A stretch of 18,527 bases of DNA from Candidatus Saccharimonadales bacterium (GTDB taxonomy: Bacteria; Patescibacteriota; Saccharimonadia; Saccharimonadales; UBA4665): the NCBI GenBank assembly GCA_025450135.1, contig JANWHZ010000016.1, positions 1-18,527 on the forward strand. Direction: 5' to 3'. Under the pieces are notes generated by a model. It saw only the letters and a list, made by a program, of their open reading frames with translations. It was not told the origin of the DNA and searched no databases. Of this stretch, positions 14,489 through 18,527 are shown piece by piece. Every line of letters starts with the position of its first letter. Within the stretch, counting starts at the first letter, position 1. A program made the position numbers and the translations under genes.

Positions 14489-14515
14489 GCAGCTAATTCG
14501 GCTTGTGCTAGCTGC
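14489..14515. terminator. Possible shared hairpin between convergent genes
   Basis: GCAGCTA (14489-14495) and TAGCTGC (14509-14515) form a seven-pair hairpin with a 13-base loop. It covers the space between the PilX-like gene stop and the recombinase stop. No real T-run follows on either strand, so this is at best a weak bidirectional terminator. Confidence 0.3.
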
Positions 14516-15428
14516 TCTGTTTATGATGAAACTTCTGATGTACCTCCCGTAAATGTGAATCGGTGACGTGGGTGTATATCTGAGTGGTGCTGATGTTACT
14601 ATGACCAAGCATAGCTTGGACAGAGCGGAGGTCAGCACCGTTCATAAGAAGATCAGTAGCGAACGAATGCCTAAGTGTATGTGGACTCACATGCTTAGTG
14701 ATTCCGGCGAGTCGAGCATAACGGCTAACGAGTCGTTGTACCGACCGTGCTGTTAAACGTTTGAAGTCCCCACCGTAATCCAGGTGCTTCGCGCCGCTGT
14801 ACCGCACAAACAATGGCTTAGCATTGTCAGTCCTACGGTCCAGATAGTGCTGGATCCACCCGGCAGCCTCGCTGCTTATAAATATTGGCCGATCTTTTTG
14901 ACCTTTACCACGTACCATAAACTCTCGCCGTTTCAAGTTAATGTGGTCGCGGTTGAGCCCAACCAGTTCAGAGACGCGTAGGCCGGAGCTAAAGAGAAGC
15001 TCTAGAATCGCTCGGTCACGTATGCCGCTCATGGACTCGAGGTTTGGCTGCGAAAATATGCGCTCTAGTTCATCCTCATTTAAAAACGTAACCTGTTTAC
15101 GAACAGTTCGAGCTAATTCAATCTTGTCAGCTGGTAGAGCAGTAATGCTACGTTTAGCACAGAATTTAAGGAAACTGCGCAAAGCTATAAGGTGATAGTT
15201 AGATGTTGATTTTTGTAGTTCGTCTGAAGTGTTGGTACCTAGCCTGTTCAGCCATAAGCGCCATTTTTGAATCAATTCTGGATCGATCTCCTCGACTTTT
15301 AGCTCATCGTCAGCATAATCGAGCAAGCGCGTTAGATAGTGATCATAGTTGGCGATCGTCTTTTGCGAACGGTTCTGCTCAATCTCTAGGTATTCCAAAA
15401 AATCAGTTTTTGCTTTGGAGAACAACAT
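14508..15428 (-). CDS. Tyrosine recombinase, XerC/XerD type
   Basis: The 306-residue protein has the length of XerC/XerD, which resolve chromosome dimers at dif. It has an N-terminal SAM-like core-binding domain (about 1-95) and the catalytic domain. The full tyrosine recombinase set is present: Arg151 (GLRVSEL), Lys175 (GKGQKDR), His250, Arg253 and His254 (HTLRH), His276 (LGHSNISTTQIYTH) and Tyr285. It therefore looks active. No second Xer or dif-like palindrome is visible here, and nothing marks a mobile element, so a housekeeping role is the more likely one. The gene is transcribed divergently from ndk; an in-frame TGA lies just upstream of the ATG, which fixes the start. XerC and XerD cannot be told apart from this sequence alone. 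Confidence 0.9.
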   Translation of the reverse strand: MLFSKAKTDFLEYLEIEQNRSQKTIANYDHYLTRLLDYADDELKVEEIDPELIQKWRLWLNRLGTNTSDELQKSTSNYHLIALRSFLKFCAKRSITALPADKIELARTVRKQVTFLNEDELERIFSQPNLESMSGIRDRAILELLFSSGLRVSELVGLNRDHINLKRREFMVRGKGQKDRPIFISSEAAGWIQHYLDRRTDNAKPLFVRYSGAKHLDYGGDFKRLTARSVQRLVSRYARLAGITKHVSPHTLRHSFATDLLMNGADLRSVQAMLGHSNISTTQIYTHVTDSHLREVHQKFHHKQSS

Positions 15429-15495
15429 AGCTGCTTCTCATTTACGTAGGCGGGGAGGCTCCTCGATCGAACTTGCTCGTTTGGAGCATAGCTTT

Positions 15496-15504
15496 ATTCT
15501 ATCA
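15496..15504 (-). promoter_or_regulatory. Extended -10 promoter of the recombinase gene
   Basis: On the minus strand TGATAGAAT is an extended -10 (TGn plus TAGAAT). It implies a leader of about 60 bases before the recombinase ATG. It lies within 10 bases of the ndk -10 box on the other strand. Confidence 0.45.
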
Positions 15505-15508
15505 CCTC

Positions 15509-15517
15509 TGTTACACT
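15509..15517 (+). promoter_or_regulatory. Extended -10 promoter of ndk
   Basis: TGTTACACT (TGn plus TACACT at 15512-15517) predicts a transcription start near 15524, after the ATG at 15519. This supports the GTG at 15555, which has the RBS AGAAAGG (15538-15544), as the true ndk start. Confidence 0.5.
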
Positions 15518-15554
15518 GATGGATATACAACTAAACCAGAAAGGTCAACCTCAC

Positions 15555-16136
15555 GTGGAACGAACGCTAGTTATACTTAAGGCTGATGCAGTGCAGCGCG
15601 GCATTATCGGTGAAATCTTAACCCGCTTTGAAAAAACCGGCCTTAAGGTTGTCGGCATGAAGATGATCGTTGCGAGTCCGGACCTTGCCAACAAGCACTA
15701 CCCGGCGTCGCGTCGCGAATTTATTGAAGGAATGGGTAACCGAACTATTGATAGCTATGCGGAGCATAGTATGGATATTGAAGCCGAGTATGGTCATAAG
15801 GACCCGTACAAGATTGGCCTACAGGTTCAGAAATGGCTTGTAGAGTTTCTGACTTCCGGTCCTGTCGTAGCGTTAGTGCTTGAAGGTCCACACGCAATTG
15901 AGCTGACCCGTAAGCTGGTTGGAGGCACATTACCGTTAAAAGCTCAGCCAGGTACTATTCGTGGTGACTACTCGTTTGATTCTTCGGCATTGGCTAACAG
16001 CAGCAAACGACCGGTTCGTAACCTCATTCACGCATCAGGCAATAGAGAAGAAGCTGATTTTGAGGTCGGCTTGTGGTTTGGACCCGAAGAACTATTTGAT
16101 TACGATACTGTTCACCAGCACCACATGACAGCGTAG
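15555..16136 (+). CDS. ndk: Nucleoside diphosphate kinase, long form
   Basis: NDK moves the terminal phosphate between nucleoside di- and triphosphates via a phospho-histidine. From the GTG the protein is 193 residues and begins VERTLVILKADAVQRG, aligning with the family start (M)ERTLVILKPDAVQRG; the ATG at 15519 would add 12 non-family residues. The RBS AGAAAGG is ten bases upstream. The catalytic His is in NLIHASG (His149 from the GTG). GPVVALVLEG and GTIRGDYS are typical. About 37 extra residues are inserted where usual NDKs read HY(a/-)EHKGKPFF(x)xL (here after KHYP, up to about KWLVEFLTSG), making it longer than the usual 140-150 residues. The fold should be kept; the effect on oligomer contacts is unknown. 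It is followed by tRNA-Arg and a Nudix gene, perhaps on one transcript. Confidence 0.9.
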   Translation: MERTLVILKADAVQRGIIGEILTRFEKTGLKVVGMKMIVASPDLANKHYPASRREFIEGMGNRTIDSYAEHSMDIEAEYGHKDPYKIGLQVQKWLVEFLTSGPVVALVLEGPHAIELTRKLVGGTLPLKAQPGTIRGDYSFDSSALANSSKRPVRNLIHASGNREEADFEVGLWFGPEELFDYDTVHQHHMTA

Positions 16137-16163
16137 AATACGTCTAGCGGTGTCTGCCGCGTA

Positions 16164-16238
16164 GCCCCCGTAGTTCAATGGATAAAATAATTCCGTCCTA
16201 AGGAGAAGCTGTAGGTTCGATTCCTGCCGGGGGCACCA
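16164..16238 (+). tRNA. tRNA-Arg (anticodon CCU, CCA encoded)
   Basis: The seven-pair acceptor stem is GCCCCCG/CGGGGGC with discriminator A and an encoded CCA. The T arm is GTAGG TTCGATT CCTGC. The anticodon loop GTCCTAA gives CCU, reading AGG. It has oddities: a C13-A22 mismatch and G10-T25 wobble in the D stem, an A27-A43 mismatch and T28-G42 wobble in the anticodon stem, and G at position 32. The general layout matches the E. coli tRNA-Arg(CCU) arrangement. Confidence 0.85.
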
Positions 16239-16248
16239 AAGAGGAACT

Positions 16249-16662
16249 ATGAATACTGACCCATGTTATTACCGTATTAGTATAAAAGGCTTGGTCCGTG
16301 ATGGTGGTGGTAAAATCATGCTGGTTCTTCAAGATGATGGGTACTGGGAACTGCCGGGCGGAGGACTTGAACATAATGAAGATCCGAAGGACTGCCTTGC
16401 CCGTGAAATCATGGAAGAAGCAGGTCTAGCCGTTACTAGTGTCGCGCAGATACCCCGCTACTTTATAACTGTGCAACGGTTTGGTCACGATACTTTTATT
16501 GCTAATGTTATTTACGAGGTTACCCTCGCTAATCTGGACTTTACACCAAGTCAAGAATGCCAAGAACTACGCTTTGTTGACCTGACGGAGATGGATAAGC
16601 TCAATCTATTCCCGACGACCCGCAAGTTTTACGATGTGCTACTGGAAGAGCGAACATCTTAA
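16249..16662 (+). CDS. Nudix hydrolase
   Basis: The 137-residue protein carries a complete Nudix box: GGLEHNEDPKDCLAREIMEEAGL fits G-x5-E-x7-RE-U-x-EE-x-G-U, at about residues 41-63. Nudix enzymes cut nucleoside diphosphates linked to another group (damaged nucleotides, ADP-ribose, caps, nucleotide sugars). Substrate cannot be told from the box alone, and the protein has no further specificity motif I recognise. The RBS AAAGAGG is seven bases before the ATG. It lies just after tRNA-Arg and near ndk, so a role in nucleotide-pool cleaning is possible by context, as inference. Confidence 0.87.
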   Translation: MNTDPCYYRISIKGLVRDGGGKIMLVLQDDGYWELPGGGLEHNEDPKDCLAREIMEEAGLAVTSVAQIPRYFITVQRFGHDTFIANVIYEVTLANLDFTPSQECQELRFVDLTEMDKLNLFPTTRKFYDVLLEERTS

Positions 16663-16700
16663 TTAATACGCTTGCTCACGCCGTGGATGCCTTTTTCTTG

Positions 16701-16706
16701 TACAAT
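16701..16706 (+). promoter_or_regulatory. -10 box of PH-domain protein gene
   Basis: TACAAT is followed by six bases (ACGGTT) and an ATG at 16713, the same spacing as ychF. This argues for a leaderless start at 16713 and against the upstream ATG at 16683. Confidence 0.55.
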
Positions 16707-16712
16707 ACGGTT

Positions 16713-17291
16713 ATGGCTGATAAGGTTAGCAAACAACCGGTAAAATATTTCGAGAGTCAGTTCGATGACGAGGAAGTACTATATGTATTCCGTCGCCATC
16801 CGGTTGTAATGCGCAAGGGCTTGATTATTAGTATGGGCTCGTGGCTGATCGGTCCGGTTGCTATTTTGGTGCTAACTTATCTAATGCCAAATAATCCACC
16901 CTCAATGACTGCTTACTTTCTAGCGTTATTTGGCAGCATTTTCTTTGGATCACTGCTCATTATTCCGTCATGGATCAGCTGGTACTTCAGTGTCTTTATC
17001 CTCACTTCACAACGATTCGTACAGATTACACAGAAGGGGATGTTCCATACTAGCTTTGCTGACATTTCGTTGCCACATATCCAGCAGGTAAATTATGAGA
17101 TTGCCGGTCTTCAAGAGACGCTGCTTGGGTTTGGTACAATAGTGATGCAGACATATATCGGGGAGCTTATTATCCACGATGTGCCGCACCCGGCCAAGAT
17201 TCAACGTAAAATCGTCCAGATCTTGCGAGACCGTGGGGTCACGCCGGTTGAGCTGGCATTTAGGCGTGGCGTACCCCAGCAAGCAAACTAA
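16713..17291 (+). CDS. Bacterial PH-domain membrane protein
   Basis: From the ATG at 16713 the protein is 192 residues (MADKVSKQPVKYFESQ). An in-frame ATG at 16683 would add 10 residues but lies upstream of the -10 box. Two membrane segments are seen, at about 34-57 and 63-97 (the second probably a bent or double pass). After them LTSQRFVQITQKGMFHTSFADISLPHIQQVNYEI and the following beta strands fit the bacterial PH (bPH2, YdbS-type) domain, whose exact role is not known. It lacks an obvious RBS. The next gene begins 3 bases after its stop, so the two are likely co-transcribed; their products may act together at the membrane. Confidence 0.8.
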   Translation: MADKVSKQPVKYFESQFDDEEVLYVFRRHPVVMRKGLIISMGSWLIGPVAILVLTYLMPNNPPSMTAYFLALFGSIFFGSLLIIPSWISWYFSVFILTSQRFVQITQKGMFHTSFADISLPHIQQVNYEIAGLQETLLGFGTIVMQTYIGELIIHDVPHPAKIQRKIVQILRDRGVTPVELAFRRGVPQQAN

Positions 17292-17294
17292 TCA

Positions 17295-18359
17295 ATGAAG
17301 AAATTTAAACATCTTATTGGCCGTGGAAGGCAATTCGCCGCTGAACGAACGCGTAAACCCGAGCTAACTGATGACAATGTTCGCATCACTAATGAGACGG
17401 TAGCTGCTCGGCGTGAAGAGGTGCTTGGGAGCGCCAGAAAGTATATCTATCCACTAGGTGCGCCAAAGCATCGCGTGGTAAAGTGGTCGATCGGCATACT
17501 AGTCGTAGCGGTGGTGCTGTTTTTTAGCGTTTGCATGCTTGAGCTCTACCGCTTCCAATCGACCTCAAGCTTTATATATGGTGTTACGCAGGTAGTGCCA
17601 TTCCCAGTAGTGATTATCGGCAACCATCAATTTGTTTCATACAATGATTACCTGTTCGAACTGCGCCGTTATATGCATTACTACCAAACCCAACAGCACG
17701 CTAATTTTGACACTAAGGAAGGTAGGCAGCAGCTAGCCGTCTTTAAGCAAAAATCTATGGAGCAGGCGATTCAAGATGCGTACGTGCAACAATTGGCTGA
17801 TGATAGCCATGTGTCCGTAAGTGAAGCGGATATTGATAACGCTATTGGTTTGGTGCGCACTCAAAACCGCCTCGGAGCGAGTGAGGAAGTCTTTGAAAGC
17901 GTACTCAGTGAGTTTTGGGGATGGTCTGTAAATGACTTTCGCCGCGAATTACGTCAAGAGCTCCTCGCGCAGAAAGTTGTTGATAAACTTGATACTGCTA
18001 CCCACGCCCGTGCAAGTGATGCGTTGATGAAACTAGAGCAGGGTGCCGACTTTGCTACTCTTGCTAAGCAAGTTTCCGATGATACATCAACCAGGGATAA
18101 TGGCGGAGCATATCCGGGGCTCATTGACCGAGCAAATACTGCTTTACCCGCACAGATAATTGACGCACTCTTCAAGCTTGACCCTGGCCACTACTCGTAC
18201 GTCATTAATACAGGCTACACTCTAGAGATTGTTAAGGTGAATAATGTACAAGGTACGCAGCTTAGTGCTTCGCACATTGCGTTCAAACTCCAATCGATTA
18301 CAGCATATACTGATCCTCTCGCTAAGAAATATCCGGCACATCAACTGATACATATCTAG
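17295..18359 (+). CDS. Membrane-anchored PpiC/SurA-like foldase
   Basis: The 354-residue protein has a long basic cytoplasmic N-terminus (1-61), a membrane helix at about 62-84, and an exported part. A SurA-N-like helical domain covers about 104-235 (PVVIIGNHQFVSYNDYLFEL, then AIQDAYVQQLADDSHVSVSEADI). A parvulin-type peptidyl-prolyl isomerase core follows at about 241-316 (ALMKLEQGADFATLAKQVSDD, then NGGAYPGLIDR, ALFKLDPGHYSYVIN, GYTLEIVKV). Such proteins (PrsA/PpiC type) help exported proteins fold. Usual parvulins open with an (A/R)xHIL strand; here the only such strand (LSASHIAFKLQ, 323-333) comes after the core, which is odd. No strong RBS is seen and the start lies 3 bases after the previous stop, so translation is probably coupled. 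Pilins and the secreted protein are possible clients, by inference only. Confidence 0.82.
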   Translation: MKKFKHLIGRGRQFAAERTRKPELTDDNVRITNETVAARREEVLGSARKYIYPLGAPKHRVVKWSIGILVVAVVLFFSVCMLELYRFQSTSSFIYGVTQVVPFPVVIIGNHQFVSYNDYLFELRRYMHYYQTQQHANFDTKEGRQQLAVFKQKSMEQAIQDAYVQQLADDSHVSVSEADIDNAIGLVRTQNRLGASEEVFESVLSEFWGWSVNDFRRELRQELLAQKVVDKLDTATHARASDALMKLEQGADFATLAKQVSDDTSTRDNGGAYPGLIDRANTALPAQIIDALFKLDPGHYSYVINTGYTLEIVKVNNVQGTQLSASHIAFKLQSITAYTDPLAKKYPAHQLIHI

Positions 18360-18369
18360 GTATTCAGCG

Positions 18370-18398
18370 TTGCTTTTTTGCACGCCTCCTGGTATCAT
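18370..18398 (+). promoter_or_regulatory. Promoter of tRNA-Asp
   Basis: TTGCTT (18370-18375) and TATCAT (18393-18398) are spaced by 17 bases, with a TGn extension (TGG) before TATCAT. Predicted transcription starts near 18405, about 44 bases before the tRNA. Confidence 0.65.
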
Positions 18399-18448
18399 TA
18401 CCCCTGTTGTAGAGCGCTGAGTTTGTAGATATTGCTCACAATTTATGC

Positions 18449-18525
18449 GGGCCCGTAGTGAAGAGGCCTATCACGTCTCCCTGTCACGGAGAAGATCGCC
18501 GGTTCGAATCCGGTCGGGCCCGCCA
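18449..18525 (+). tRNA. tRNA-Asp (anticodon GUC, CCA encoded)
   Basis: The acceptor stem is GGGCCCG/CGGGCCC with discriminator G and an encoded CCA. The D stem is GTGA/TCAC, the anticodon stem TCTCC/GGAGA with loop CTGTCAC (GUC), and the T arm GCCGG TTCGAAT CCGGT. All stems are complete apart from one G-T wobble. Its own promoter lies upstream. Confidence 0.95.
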
Positions 18526-18527
18526 AG

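Noticed and set aside
14508..15428. Tyrosine recombinase as an integrase of a mobile element near tRNA-Arg
   Set aside because: Its length and domains fit XerC/XerD. No attachment-site repeats, other phage or plasmid genes, or compositional break are visible.
15519..15554. ATG at 15519 as the ndk start
   Set aside because: It lies one base after the TACACT box, so it would not be on the predicted transcript, and it adds 12 residues before the family's usual N-terminus. The GTG at 15555 has an RBS. It remains possible if another promoter (for example TATTCT at 15495-15500) is used.
16683..16712. Upstream ATG at 16683 for the PH-domain protein
   Set aside because: It is upstream of the TACAAT box that precedes the ATG at 16713 and has no RBS.
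18368..18386. GCGTTGC/GCACGC hairpin with a T6 loop after the foldase gene
   Set aside because: The T-run is in the loop rather than after the stem, so it is not an intrinsic terminator; the stretch is better explained by the tRNA-Asp -35 region.
1..18527. CRISPR arrays, insertion sequences, rRNA genes, long tandem repeats
   Set aside because: None were seen by eye on either strand; the only notable internal identity is the 34-base pilB/pilT tract.

Overview
The window reads as a stretch of a compact bacterial chromosome, most likely from the Patescibacteria/CPR and probably Candidatus Saccharibacteria (TM7). The reasons are a secretin-free (monoderm-style) type IV pilus locus, tight packing, several promoters whose -10 box lies only 6-10 bases before the start codon (leaderless or nearly leaderless mRNAs), and an NDK with an unusually long insertion. 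The taxonomic placement is inference from gene content. UGA, UAG and UAA all behave as stops.

Layout. Positions 1-199 (minus) hold the 5' end of ychF. Positions 272-400 look like a decayed TrpR/YerC-type repressor gene. Positions 445-3318 hold a membrane-anchored TPR protein followed by a 775-residue secreted protein. A strong extended -10 promoter at 3342-3350 and a foldable leader precede pilM-pilN-pilO, a small membrane protein, pilB, pilT and pilC (3452-10261). The putative major pilin (10349-10831) has its own candidate promoter and ends in a textbook intrinsic terminator. The prepilin peptidase gene follows (10898-11746), and then a minor-pilin cluster of two class III prepilins and one PilX-like protein (11787-14480). 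A tyrosine recombinase gene of the XerC/XerD type (15428-14508, minus) faces the cluster. Its promoter overlaps that of ndk, which runs the other way. After ndk come tRNA-Arg(CCU), a Nudix hydrolase, a bacterial PH-domain membrane protein, a membrane-anchored PpiC/SurA-like foldase and tRNA-Asp(GUC).

How the genes work together. PilM, PilN and PilO form the inner alignment platform. PilC is the membrane platform on which PilB (extension) and PilT (retraction) act. The prepilin peptidase cleaves and methylates the pilin and the pseudopilins, which probably form a priming or tip complex. No PilQ or PilP is present, as expected for a cell without a classical outer membrane. The secreted protein and TPR partner upstream are candidates for a surface or tip component used in host attachment, which is inference only.

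The most interesting points are the structured pilM leader, the leaderless-promoter pattern, a 34-base exact identity between the Walker A regions of pilB and pilT, loss of the zinc-binding cysteines in PilB, the unusual 775-residue secreted protein, the displaced parvulin-like strand in the foldase, and an irregular tRNA-Arg.
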